From: Linyphia triangularis
Taxonomy: Eukaryota; Arthropoda; Arachnida; Araneae; Linyphiidae
Assembly (NCBI GenBank): GCA_963978545.1
Contig: OZ021730.1
Coordinates: forward strand, 7,757,796-7,821,795
DNA length: 64,000 bases
Reading direction: 5' to 3'
In this document: piece after piece, positions 23,539 through 33,993 of the stretch
Position numbering within the stretch: the stretch's first letter is position 1
Layout: each line of letters begins with the position of its first letter
Program-made: the position numbers and the translations under genes
The notes under the pieces: model-generated
The model's input: only the letters and a program-made list of their open reading frames with translations
What the model was told of the DNA's origin: nothing
Databases searched by the model: none

Positions 23539-25061
23539 TTAACTTTTAATGTACGCTACATGTGATCAATTCGCATATTCCTTTTAATAAAACCTCCCTA
23601 GATTCTTGCCTGGTCATAGTGTGCACATAATCTTAAACATACATCAGTATTGTCTATATGAAATATTCGAAGTGGCATAACAAACTCATGTCCATATATT
23701 TTCGATACTATTAAATGTCTTTTCATCCACATAAAAAAAAGAAGGAAAAAACTCCGAAATACAAAAACTCCATATTTTAATAACTAATTACTTATAAAAG
23801 ATATTAATAAAAAGTTTCCACACATGTACTCAACACGAACCCGCCTCTCCTAAAATATACCTCTAGATCCTCGCCTTACAATCATCTGACACATACATCA
23901 GTCTTATCTGGCATCATATCAAATATATACGAAGTGTTTATATATTCTCGATACTATTTTCTTTCATCTACGTCAAAAAGGGGAAAAAAATAAAATCGAA
24001 GTATAAAAACTCCATATTTTAATAACTCATTACTTATTAAAGATATTAATAAAAACTTTCCCCATATGTACACAACGCGCATCCCCGCGTCTCCTAATAT
24101 ATATCTCTAGATCCGCGCCTGACAATTATCTGACACATCAGTCTTACCCTGCATCATGTCTTATATTCGAAATGTCTATATATTCTCGATACTATTAAAT
24201 CTCTTTCGTCAAAAAGAAATATCTCTACTCCAAAAAAGAAAAAAAAACGAAAAAAAAACATCCGAAATATAAAAATTCCATATTTTAATAACTTATTACT
24301 TATTAAAGATATTAATAAAAAGTTTGACCATACGTACGCAATACGAACCCTCGCCTCTCTAGATCCACGCATGACAGTAATCTGACACATCACTCTTACC
24401 CTTTATCCTATCTAATATACGATGCGTCTATATATTCTCGATACTATAAAATGTCTTTTCATCTGCGTCAAAAAGGAAAATAAATTCGAAATATAAAAAT
24501 TCCATAATTTAATTTCTCATTAGTAATAAAAAATATTAATAAAAACTTACCCCATATGTACGCAATACGCACCCCTCACCTACTATATCTCTCTAGATCC
24601 GCGCCTGACAATCATCTTACACATACATCAACTTGCTTTGCATCATATCAGATTTACGAAATGTTATAACTCACTCATGTCTATATATTCTCGATTCTAT
24701 AAAATGTCTTCATCTACGTCAAAACAAAAAAAATCCCCGAAATATAATAATTCCATATTTATTAGACCATACTCCATTAGTTATTAAAAATATTAATAAA
24801 AACCTTCCTCACATATAAGCAATACGCCCCCCCCCCCCTTCTCCTCCCAAATATATATCTCTAGATCCGTGCCTGACATTCATCTTACACATGCATCAGT
24901 CTTCCCGTACCAAATGTACGAAGTGTCTATATATTTTCGACATCAACAGTGGTGGTGGGGAGTCGGGGCAAGGCATCTACTATGTTGTGGTTGTGCCTTC
25001 TTAAATATGTACGCAAGTTCCACTATTCAACTATGCACCTCCCTAACGTTCCCCCCCTTTC

Positions 25062-25205
25062 TTTGGGGGTGACTTGTCCGGTGGCGAGATGTCCTGTGGT
25101 GAGTTGTCCGGGGGATGAGATGTCCGGGGGATGAGATGTCCGGGGTCGAGATGACCGGGGTCGAGTTGTCCGGGGGATGAGTTGTCCGGGGGATGAGTTG
25201 TCCGG
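25062..25205 (-). repeat. Terminal minisatellite of the MULE, right
   Basis: About nine inverted units of the 15-16-bp GGACAWCTC motif, two more than at the left end. Confidence 0.8.
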
Positions 25206-25219
25206 ATCCCGACTAATTT

Positions 25220-25994
25220 CACCATCCCTTTTGGGACAAGATTCTTGGAAACAAATTTGGCCTTAAGAAGGCCAACATGGCAACCCTGGACAGACGATGT
25301 TTTTGCCAAATCCCTCTGCTTGGAGAGGAGATTTCGACCCCTCAGCTCAAATAAGCCACGACTACTCGTAAAATAAGCCCTGCCGAGATATATTTAGACA
25401 GTAAAAGTGTACAATTATTCTCAAAATGAAGAGGATAGCTAAAGACGGCAAATAATCAGAAACTTAGTTTTGACATATATTTTATTTGAGAAAATTTATA
25501 CATAAATTTGACTATATTTGTACTAGAGTTGGCAAATTTTTAAACGTTAATAAAATTCTCTTCATCAATAATGTACCTTGAAATTTCTTTTTTATGATGA
25601 TAAATTCTTTAATATTGCAGTTTACATGTTAAATTTTCAAAATGGATACATGGCTGTATTAGGCTACAAGCTTCTAAGATATCTCAAGAAAATAAAAGTT
25701 TGTAAGTATACAAAAAAATATAATAAAAAGCCGACCCATACAAATGAAATACCCGCATGCATATTAACAAGTGTGAACGAATATTTTTTTTAGCAAACAA
25801 GACATTTGTTGGGGGAAGAATTATGGTTCTATAGTAAATATCCCTGAATTAAAAAAATAATAATACGGCTAATGTTTTAAAAAGAAAGAGCTTTATAAAA
25901 ACAATATCATTAAAAGTAAATTTGAAACGCCACTTAATGTTTGGTTTAATAATGTAATATATAATCAAAGTCGAAAGTAAAACTAGAGCTGTAA
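25220..25994. other. Non-coding stretch right of the MULE
   Basis: No gene or repeat assigned. AT-rich after about 25400. Confidence 0.4.
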
Positions 25995-26515
25995 AACGTA
26001 GCAAAACTTTCAATTAGACTATAATACTGATCACTGTTAAGTGGGACATAGATTGGTGTAATTTACCGTGTTCGTTTTCATTAATTTAAACAAAAATTAG
26101 TCATATTAGCGATATTTAATACATTGGCCGAGAAAATAGGCAAAGTTGTTGTTGTTATTATTATTATTTTATCGATAAAAATTACTTTATACTCTTGGGT
26201 AAGTGAATTGAGGAGGAACAGCACGGTGGTGGTTGATGGACAATGCCCCAAAAAAGATAACTCTATGGTAGACGTTCGTTGTTCCACTTTTTACAATTTA
26301 ATCGAATTTTTATGAGATTTTCGGAGTTGGAGATGTTTAGAACTCCTTAGTGATTTGATCAAAATCATTAGAACCGTTTTGTGGCAATTGTTGTTAAAGA
26401 TAAATTATTTAATGGCAGCTACCTTATGCGCATGAGCAATTTTGACGAAAACCTTAATGACAGGTCCAGGGCCACTGCCAATCCGTATATAAAAGTGCAA
26501 CATCGTAGGTCAAAA
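25995..26515 (+). mobile_element. Diverged half copy of the foldback element
   Basis: Starts with CAAAACTTTCAATTAGACTA and continues in the order seen in the left arm of 51431-52566: CCACTTTTTAC, TTTAGAACTCCTTAG, AATGGCAGCTACCTTATGCG, TTTTGACGAAAACCTTAATG. It ends at a GTGCAACATCG word. The second arm is missing. Confidence 0.6.
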
Positions 26516-26842
26516 CGCTAAGAGTTATACTGATTTGGGGAGCTATATCACAGTCATTTTTTCACGACCACTTTTTTGTACTCGGAAAGTCCCAAAACGT
26601 GAAAAAATTCAAAATAAAAGTGATTTTTTTTTACGAAATGGTTAATTTACATATAGGTTAATTAAAAATAAAAAAATATTATGTATAACTTTGCAAGAAA
26701 TTAAGCACCTGGTAAACTTCGGAAAGTTAAAAAAAATAAGAAAACAAAAACATTGATAATTTAGAGAAAGATGAAGAAATAAAAATATAATTGGCTCACA
26801 TATATTTTTAATTGCTTTTTACTACTGCCCAATTTTGGATTT
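26516..26842. other. AT-rich stretch before the right end of the giant element
   Basis: Nothing recognised apart from a degenerate ACTACTGCCC (26821-26830) related to the subterminal repeats. Confidence 0.4.
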
Positions 26843-26908
26843 ACGACTGCCCATTTTTAGTTTACGACTGCCCAATTAGGCCACGACTGCCCGTTAGAAT
26901 AGGCTTTG

Positions 26909-26927
26909 CTTCCGACTCTGTATCAGT
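26909..26927 (-). CDS. Mini-exon 4, 5' portion beyond the insertion
   Basis: Remainder of the split mini-exon. It begins with the duplicated CTTCCGAC (26909-26916) and ends at the TTCATAG acceptor (about 26928-26934). Confidence 0.55.
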
Positions 26928-27231
26928 CTATGAACAAACAAACAGACAAAAAAAAAATTATTAACAAAGAGATCCATAAAACCAGATGGAATATGTTATT
27001 AATTTTTAAAAAATTGGTGGCGTGATTTTACATGATGAATATCGTTAAAAAAAATTTAATTATTAAATGTTATAGCTCGTATTCTAATTTGATCATCAAG
27101 AACGAGTTAAATAAATTATTAAAATACATTTTAAAAACTAGAGGAACATTTTTTACACTTTTAAATCCTCCCATTAAGAAAAATTAAATACTTTAAATTC
27201 ACTAATTAAAAAGTACAAATACATTATTTAC

Positions 27232-27303
27232 CTGTGATTGTGAACTTTTCTCCGCCATTGGAATGCCATTCGCAACAGTCTGGTCTTCCGACTCTGTATC
27301 AGT
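27232..27303 (-). CDS. Mini-exon 3 of the array (24 codons)
   Basis: 72-nt phase-0 exon candidate with a TTCATAG acceptor and GTAAAT donor on the minus strand. The peptide begins TDTESEDQTVANGIPMAEKS. It is nearly identical to the restored mini-exon 4, which marks recent duplication. Confidence 0.5.
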
Positions 27304-27602
27304 CTATGAACAAACAGACAAAAAAAAAATTATAAACAAAGTTATCCATAAAACCAGATGGAATATGTTATTAATATTTTAAAAATTCGTGGCGGGATTT
27401 TACAGGATAATTATCGTTAAAAAAAATTTAATTATTAAATGTTATAGCTCATATTCTCATTTGATCATCAAGAACGAGTTAAATTAATTATTAAAATATA
27501 TTTTTAAAACTAGAGGAACATTTTTTACACTTTTAAATCCTCATTAAGATAAAATTAAATACTTTAAATTCACTGATTTAAAAGTCCAAATACATTATTT
27601 AC

Positions 27603-27674
27603 CAGTGATTGTGAACCTTTCTCCGCCATAGGAATGCCATTCGCAACTGTCTGTTCTTCCGACTCAGTATCAGT
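27603..27674 (-). CDS. Mini-exon 2 of the array (24 codons)
   Basis: 72-nt phase-0 exon candidate encoding a peptide beginning TDTESEEQTVANGIPMAEKG. Its acceptor tract has expanded into a ~120-bp TTTG microsatellite (27675-27797). The donor is GTAAAT (27597-27602). Confidence 0.5.
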
Positions 27675-27797
27675 CTATGAACAAACAAACAAACAAACAA
27701 ACAAACAAACAAACAAACAAACAAACAAACAAACAAACAAACAAACAAACAAACAAACAAACAAACAAACAAACAAACAAACAAACAAACAAACAAA
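27675..27797. repeat. (CAAA)n microsatellite in an acceptor tract
   Basis: About 30 copies of the 4-mer. On the minus strand it reads (TTTG)n leading directly into TTCATAG, so it extends the polypyrimidine-like tract of mini-exon 2. Shorter CAAA runs sit at the same place in sister units. Confidence 0.9.
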
Positions 27798-28066
27798 ACA
27801 ATTATAAACAAAGAGTTTAACAAAACCAGATGCAATAAGTAATTTCCTTTTTAAAAATTGATGACGTGATTTTACATGATGAATATATATATATATTAAT
27901 TTTTAAATTTCAGAGGTTATATTCCCATTTCATCAAGAACGTGTTACATAAATTATGAAAAGATATTTTTAAAACTAGAGGAACATTTTTGATGCTTTTG
28001 TTCACCATTAAGAAAAAACTAAATACTTTCAAATCACTGATTAAAAAGTACAAATTTATTATTTAC

Positions 28067-28189
28067 TTGTGGCGAAAATATCCTTTCCTCCAAAGGAATG
28101 CCAAATGCAGGGTAATTCTTCTGCATAGCAATTATTGATTCTTTACTTTCGTTGCTGCAATTCGCAGCTATCTGTTCTTCTGACCCAGT
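28067..28189 (-). CDS. Mini-exon 1 of the array (41 codons, longest)
   Basis: 123-nt phase-0 exon candidate with a TTCATAG acceptor and GTAAAT donor. The peptide starts TGSEEQIAANCSNESKES and ends with a diverged form of the shared GIPMAEK segment. It carries extra internal codons absent from the other copies, so it may resemble an older form of the unit. No start-codon exon was found upstream before the SINE at 28656. Confidence 0.45.
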
Positions 28190-28655
28190 CTATGAACAAA
28201 AAATTCATACACAAATAGTTGGACAAAATTAGCTAAAATACGTAATTTCCTTTATTAAAATTGACTACTGGATTTTGAATATTTAAAATTATTGAATTTT
28301 GGTGCTCGAATTCACTTCGTGACTCAAAAAAGTTTTTAAACTTTCGTTAAGTTAACTATATATTAAAAATAAAAAAACGCTTAATTATTTGTATTTACTT
28401 ATTTAAATTAGGTAAATAACTAAAAAAAAAAAAAAAAAAAAAAAAACTTTATAATAGAGTACAATGATTAATTTCATTTTTTTCCCCCCAATAATAAATA
28501 TACATGTTTTAAATGCTAACTATTCTTTATATTTCATTGGATCATATTAAATTGAAACATGTAACTAATACCAATTTAAAAAATATTTTATCACTCGAAA
28601 AATTAAAACTGAAGTCGCCGTTTTATCTTAAAATAGTCTCTTCTACAATTTTATC
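28190..28655. other. AT-rich stretch upstream of the mini-exon array
   Basis: Contains a poly-A run near 28420-28446. No first exon or promoter for the minus-strand gene could be identified. Confidence 0.35.
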
Positions 28656-28824
28656 AAACGGTATAGTGGTTAGCGTGCTATCTTCTAGACCGCGAGGTTG
28701 CGGGTTCGAGTCCCGTGTTGGCATGGGTGTTTGTAAATGTATGTTGGCTTGTCTAATGACGAATGTTTCGGCGCATTATAGCCCTCGTGTTGCTGACGGC
28801 GCCAGATAATCTGAAAACATCCAA
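28656..28824 (+). mobile_element. SINE-A (tRNA-derived), copy 1
   Basis: Flanked by a perfect 14-bp duplication TCTACAATTTTATC (28642-28655 and 28825-28838). The first ~8 bp of the tRNA-like head are missing. It has A-box-like TATAGTGGTTAGCGTGCT and B-box GGGTTCGAGTCCC for RNA polymerase III. The body is GTAAATGTATGTTGGCTTGT, followed by a GGCGCATTATAGCCCTCGTG hairpin region and a short CATCCAA tail. Confidence 0.9.
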
Positions 28825-29168
28825 TCTACAATTTTATCCTAAAACAATTTCAATAAAAAATTAAATTGCATGGCTGGTTTTGAAATTGGGCTACATTCTT
28901 TCCATAACTAAATTTTTTGAATATAACTGAAATGGCAATTTCATACTTACAATTCTCGGATTGTTTGTTTGTTTGTTTGAAATTTTATGGCGCAAAGGCA
29001 ACACAAGGGCCATGCTGCGCCAAAACAAAAGATAAAAGAAAAACTAGGATGGAAGATGAATTATAAATATGATGAGAGGTGACATAATATAATTAAAGAA
29101 TGCTAAAAACACATTTCTAAAATGATGAAGAGGTTAAAAAAATTTAAAAAATGGATATGTTTAAAAAA

Positions 29169-32100
29169 CTAGATGTGATTTAAAAACCCGATTGATCTTA
29201 AAAATGCAAAGAGATTTGAATGGGGAGTTTCCCCAATCAAATCCTGAAGCCTTAAAGTGGTACTCTTAAAAAACCTAAGACGGTGCGACTGAAACTTAGG
29301 ACAAGAAATTAAAATATGAGCCACAGTAAGATCGCAACGACAAATATCGCAAACAGGTGGATCTTCTCCCAGCAATAGATGTCGGTGCGTCAATCGGGTA
29401 TGACCAATGCGCAGACGAGTCAGTTTGACATCTGTCCGACGCATTGGATTAACTGGCCATTTATGAAGATGATTTTTGATGAAATGAAGTTTGTTATTAA
29501 CCTGCAAATCCCATGTTTCTTGACGTAAGGATAATATGAACTTGTGAATTGATGTCTTAATATCTTGGTAGGGAACTGGCTGCTGCAGCGGGATTGAAGC
29601 CGCTTTAGCAGCAGAATCAGCCAATTCATTTCCTGAAATTCCCATGTGACTAGGTACCCAGCAGAACAATATAGTAAATCCTTTCCTCTCAAGTGTGTGT
29701 AATTTTGACAAAATGTCAAAAGCAATTGGATGACTATTGGTCTTAAAGTGCTTCAGACTTGACAGGGAGCTTAAACTGTCAGTATACACACAAAATTTGC
29801 GATTGTTGCAGAGTGAGATATGCAGCAGTGCACAAGAAATCGCTGTCATCTCAGAAGTGAAAACCGAGCAGGATTTATGAAGTGTAAAAGCGACTGTGGA
29901 TGTGTCGGACACAGTACCACAGCCAACACGTTCACCTGCTTTGGATCCATCAGTAATACTGCTTCATAGTCAGCATACTGAGAGCGGTGATCACAAAAGA
30001 TTTGTTGAAAAATTTCTGGGGCAGTGTCTGCCTTGCAATACATCGCAAATGGATTGAGAAAGTGGAAAGATAGAATATCCCACGGTGGAAAGGATTGAGT
30101 GGTAAATGTTTGGGTAACTACGTCACTAAGAGCTGCACCCAACAAGATGGATTTCGCTCTTTCAGAAAATGGTCGGATGTTCGATGGGCGAGCATCATAT
30201 AACCTACCAAGATAGGCATCAAGTCTCAACTTACGTAAAGGGTGAAAAGGATCAGACATAATTCTACAGTAGTAGTTGGCGCTTAATTTTTTACGTCTCA
30301 AGTCAAGTGGAAGGAGACTACACTCTGTCAACAGACTTTCAATGGGTGAAGTGCGAAATGCACCTGAACAAATACGGGCAGCAGTGTGATGGACAGTATC
30401 CAATCTTCGTAGAAGGGATACTCCTGCAGACCCATACGCAACACATTCGTAATCAATGCGAGATAAGATTACAGATTGGTAGATACGCAGCAAAGAAGTG
30501 CGGTCAGCTCCCCAAGAAGTATTTGAAAGTACTTTGAGGATATTAAGGGATTTATCGCACTTCTTGCGCAAGTATACAATATGTGGGAGAAAATTTAACT
30601 TATTGTCAAAGTTAACTCCCAGGTATCTTATCTGATTCACAACTGGGATGGGAGAATTGCGTATGTGGATTTCAGGGTCAGGGTGAAGACCCCTCCTCCT
30701 ACAGAAGTGGATGCAACTGCTTTTAGATGGTTGCAGTTTATGGCCGTTTTTGTCACACCATTCTACAAGTCTGTTAACAGCAGTTTGTAATTGACGTTCA
30801 ATTAAACGCATGTTTGATCCTTGGCATGATATTTGCAAATCATCAACATACAAAGTTCCATGAACAAAGGGTGAAAGGACATGAAGGATGTTGCTAATGT
30901 GAAGGTTAAAAAGGGTGACGCTTAAAACACAACCTTGAGGAACTCCCTCAGATTGATTAAAATAATTAGAAAATGAAGTTCCAATACGAACTCTAAAAAC
31001 CCGGGATGATAAAAAGTTTTGAATAAAAAGAGGTAGATTACCCCTGAAACCAAAATTAAATAAGGTTTCCAGGATACCATATCGCCACGTATGATCATAC
31101 GCCTTCTCAATGTCAAAAAAGATTGAAACTAGATGATTCCTCTGCACAAAGGCATTACGAACATCTGTTTCTAGTTTCACGATGTTATCAAGAGTGGACC
31201 GCCCTCGTCGGAATCCACTCTGGAAAGGTGAAATACATCCATCTTTTTCTAACATGTAAGAGAGTCGGGCGTTTACAATACGTTCAAAGGTCTTACAAAG
31301 GCAGCTCGTTAAGGCTATCGGTCGATAGTTCAGAGGATCCTTCGGATCCTTTCCAGGTTTTAGAATGGGGATTACAGTAGCTTCCCGCCACAAGGTAGGA
31401 AAGATGTTCTCCTTCCAGATTCGATTGAAGAGAAAAAGGATGTTAAAAAGAGAATCTGGACTTAAATGGCGAAGCATTTGGTAACTGATCCCATCTGGAC
31501 CTGGACTGGTGTTATGTGCTTTAGATAAAGCACTCTTCAATTCGTACATCTTAAGGTCACAGTTGTAGGAATAATCAATATTGCTTTTGAAATTAATTCC
31601 AGCCCGTTCAGCACGATTCTTAGTCACTAAAAATGTAGGACTATAAGAATCGGAACTGGATACTCTTTCAAAAGTTTCACCGATAAGGTTAGCAATATCT
31701 TCAGGGGAAGAGAACACAGCAGCTCCGGTTTGAAGTATCGGGCAAGAATATTCCGGATACAAACCGTTGGCAGCTCTAACCTTCTTCCACAACTGTTTAC
31801 TTGATGTTTTAGACGTAATTGAAGAGACATAACTTATCCAAGAATCCTTCTGACTTTGACGTCTAACTCTACGAGCAAATGCCTTAGCCTTTTTAAAGGC
31901 GATAAGGTTTCCTGTAGTTGGGTATCTGCGGAAGATACCCCATAGCTTCTTTTGTTTCTTGTATGCAGACTGACATTCTGCATTCCAGTATGGTTTACAG
32001 TGCCGCAATGTTTTAAGGGAAGTCTTAGGAATAGAGGAGTCAGCAGCATTTAAAATTGCTTCGGTGACATTTTGGACAGCAGTATCAACATCCTCACTGT

Positions 32101-32848
32101 TCACCATTGTTCCTGTTATACCAGCCAACTCAGTAAATTTTTCCCAATTTGCCCGATGGTATTTGTAACTAGGTAGACGGTTGGTCTCGCCACCATTACC
32201 AGTATGGGAAATGAGAATAGGGAAGTGATCACTGTTATGTAGATCACTTCCAACAGCAAAATTCAAGTATGGCAAAAGCACAGGGGAACAAATGGCTAAA
32301 TCAAGTGAATGGAATGTTCTTGTGGGTTCATGAAAATACGTTTTCTCCTCATTATTCAGGAGACAGAGACAGTGATCAGATAACAACTTTTCGATCTGTC
32401 TCCCACGAGGGTTCGTGTTATCATTGCCCCACAGTGTACTGTGTCCATTAAAGTCACCAAGCAATAGAAATGGAGCTGGAAGCTGGTCAATCAAATCATT
32501 CAGCTCCTCTTGGCGGATGATAGCATGTGGCGGTAGGTATAGGCAACAGACTGTGAGAAGGGACTGTATGTGAAGTCTTGCAGCCACAGCCTGTAGAGAT
32601 GTGCACAGTGTGAGTACAGTGCTGGGGTAATTATGAGCAATAAAAAGACATACTCCTCCAGACACTGTATTACCACGGGTAACATCTTTTCTAATGCAAC
32701 TATACCCACGGATCTTTGATGTATATGGATCCTTCAAGAAAGTTCCTTGAAGTGCCAAACATGCTGGATGGTAAAGGGAAATTATATTTTTCACATCATC
32801 CTTCCTAGTCCTAAAACCGCGACAGTTCCAGGAAACAAAAGAAGCCAT
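29169..32848 (-). pseudogene. LINE-2 ORF2: endonuclease-RT-RNase H, one frameshift and an endonuclease active-site change
   Basis: Starts MASFVSWNCRGFRTRKDD. The endonuclease contains LLGDFNGHSTLWG and NSDHFPI, but the conserved Glu of LQET reads Gly (LQGTFLKD), unlike the sister copies. Reverse transcriptase motifs are intact: YRPIALTSCLCKTFE, GFRRGRSTLDN, FFDIEKAYDH, EGVPQGCVLS and LYVDDLQIS. A one-base change near 29957 shifts the frame just before the RNase H YTDGSKA motif, so the main frame ends at 29846 and the RNase H continues in another frame to 29169. The start ATG overlaps the ORF1 stop as TAATG. Confidence 0.9.
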
Positions 32849-33993
32849 TAATTACTTGTAGTTGAATTCAAATTAGGGCCGGGATCTTCTTCAAATAGTT
32901 CTTCATCATCAGATGGGAAGATACTTACCACATCTGAATCCCTACGAGAGGCAAGGATGTTAAAGGGATTGGTATGTTTCCCTTTTAAGGGACCAATCTT
33001 TGCAGACTTTAATTTCATGGTCTGCATTGCCTTCGATTTAGCTAGAGATTTTTTAAGAAATTGAGGCTTTTTAGCCACTTCCGAAGAAGACGGCCGTTGC
33101 GGTAATCTGACAAGTGGCAAGCTAAGATTTTCAGTTTGTGTGCCTTTACTGCATAATGACTTTTTGCAAGCATTAGAATATGAAACGCCTACACGAGGTG
33201 TCCGGGCTTCAACCTGTTTTCTTGCCTCAAAGTATGTCATATTTTGGTTAGCACGGACGGTCTGTATCTCTTTCTCCTCTATCCAATTTGGACATTTTCG
33301 GGAGAAAGATGGATGTGCTCCTTCACAATTGACACACTTTTCAGTTAAGGTGCATGCAGAGCTATCATGGCCACTTCCTGCACAGCGTGCACAGATATCA
33401 ATTTTCCTGCGGCAAGCCGTTTGGGAATGTCCATATCTCTGGCACTTGAAGCAGCGAAGTGGGTTTGGTATGTAAGGTCGGGTACGACAGCTTAAATACC
33501 CTGCTTTCACATGTGCTGGCAAAGTAGGCAAGTCGAAAGTCAGTATGAGATGTTTAGTTGGTATAACATTTCCATCTTTACGAATAGTTATCCGTTTCAC
33601 GGCTGTAACTTTCTGGTCACGCAGGTGATCTAAAATCTCTTCCTCAGTTGTATGGTAGAGGTCCGGTTCGGATATAACGCCTCGAGATTTATTAAGTGTC
33701 ACATGTGCACTTACAGTTACTGGAAATGTTCCAAAAATCTCCATTTTCAAAATATTCTTAGCTTGATTGTTATTTTGTACTTCAACTAACAAGTCACCAG
33801 ATCTTAGTTTTTTAACTGAGACTACGTCTCCAACGTTTGACTTCAAAGCTTTTTCAATTAAGAAAGGAGAGACCTTTTCAAAGGAGCCCTCCTGTCGTTT
33901 AACAATAAAAAATTTTGCCGTAAGGCAATCAGAAACTAATTGTCCATGTTGCTCCCCACGCGAGGGAGAAGAAAAAGAAGAATTATTTGCCAT
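32848..33993 (-). CDS. LINE-2 ORF1: zinc-knuckle RNA-binding protein
   Basis: 381 residues, intact, beginning MANNSSFSSPSRGEQ. A PRE_C2HC-like domain (about 25-175) precedes three CCHC knuckles: CFKCQRYGHSQTAC, CARCAGSGHDSSAC and CVNCEGAHPSFSRKC. A basic linker and an acidic C-terminus (DDEELFEEDPG) follow. Its stop overlaps the ORF2 start (TAATG), an arrangement associated in other LINEs with termination-reinitiation. Confidence 0.9.
   Translation of the reverse strand: MANNSSFSSPSRGEQHGQLVSDCLTAKFFIVKRQEGSFEKVSPFLIEKALKSNVGDVVSVKKLRSGDLLVEVQNNNQAKNILKMEIFGTFPVTVSAHVTLNKSRGVISEPDLYHTTEEEILDHLRDQKVTAVKRITIRKDGNVIPTKHLILTFDLPTLPAHVKAGYLSCRTRPYIPNPLRCFKCQRYGHSQTACRRKIDICARCAGSGHDSSACTLTEKCVNCEGAHPSFSRKCPNWIEEKEIQTVRANQNMTYFEARKQVEARTPRVGVSYSNACKKSLCSKGTQTENLSLPLVRLPQRPSSSEVAKKPQFLKKSLAKSKAMQTMKLKSAKIGPLKGKHTNPFNILASRRDSDVVSIFPSDDEELFEEDPGPNLNSTTSN

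Larger units (their letters stand above)
22621..25209 (-). repeat. Right inverted arm of the MULE
   Basis: Inverse of 19100-21031. It contains the GCTAACAATACAGCCATCAA inner edge, five ~245-bp units (near 23765-24930) and the terminal minisatellite. It is lengthened by the 549-bp insertion at 22990-23538. Confidence 0.8.
19100..25210. mobile_element. MULE (Mutator-like) DNA transposon with ~2-kb compound terminal inverted repeats
   Basis: Flanked by direct repeats GACTAATTT (19091-19099 and 25211-25219; 10 bp if the preceding C is counted), the 9-10-bp duplication typical of MULEs. The ends read GGATGCCGGACAT (left) and GGGATCCGGACAA (right, inverted). The arms (19100-~21031 and ~22621-25209) are long inverted repeats made of an outer 15-16-bp minisatellite, then five ~245-bp tandem units, then unique sequence. 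Between the arms lies a truncated MULE transposase exon. The whole element is nested inside the giant hAT-type segment, and a 549-bp TTAA-type element has split the right arm. Confidence 0.85.
2695..26908. mobile_element. Giant (24.2 kb) hAT-type insertion with nested elements
   Basis: The ends are CAAGGCCTATTCTAA (2695-2709) and its inverted copy (26894-26908), with 14 of 15 bases matching. They are flanked by perfect 8-bp direct repeats CTTCCGAC (2687-2694 and 26909-26916). An 8-bp duplication and an end starting CA are hAT hallmarks. The sequence ACGACTGCCC occurs just inside both ends (2719-2728; 26843-26852, 26864-26873, 26883-26892), like hAT subterminal transposase-binding repeats. No hAT transposase was found inside, so it is non-autonomous. 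LINE-1 (5.9 kb) and the MULE (6.1 kb) inside it have their own target duplications, so the element grew by nested insertion; about 12 kb remains unexplained by those two. Confidence 0.75.
26909..28200 (-). repeat. Tandem exon-intron units, right part of array
   Basis: Continuation of the array from 1860-2694, with units starting at about 26909, 27232, 27603 and 28067. The introns contain an AAATGTTATAGCTC-type segment and an ACTAGAGGAACATTTTTTAC segment that recur in each unit. Confidence 0.75.

Noticed and set aside
2695..26908. Polinton/Maverick or giant virus-derived element
   Set aside because: No DNA polymerase B, integrase, ATPase or capsid frames; an 8-bp duplication and a CAAGG end fit hAT.
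27599..27835. 78-residue VCLF-repeat protein
   Set aside because: Translation of the (TTTG)n microsatellite.
1900..28200. CRISPR-like array
   Set aside because: Regularly spaced repeats, but the units are ~350 bp, carry splice sites and open frames, and the genome is eukaryotic.
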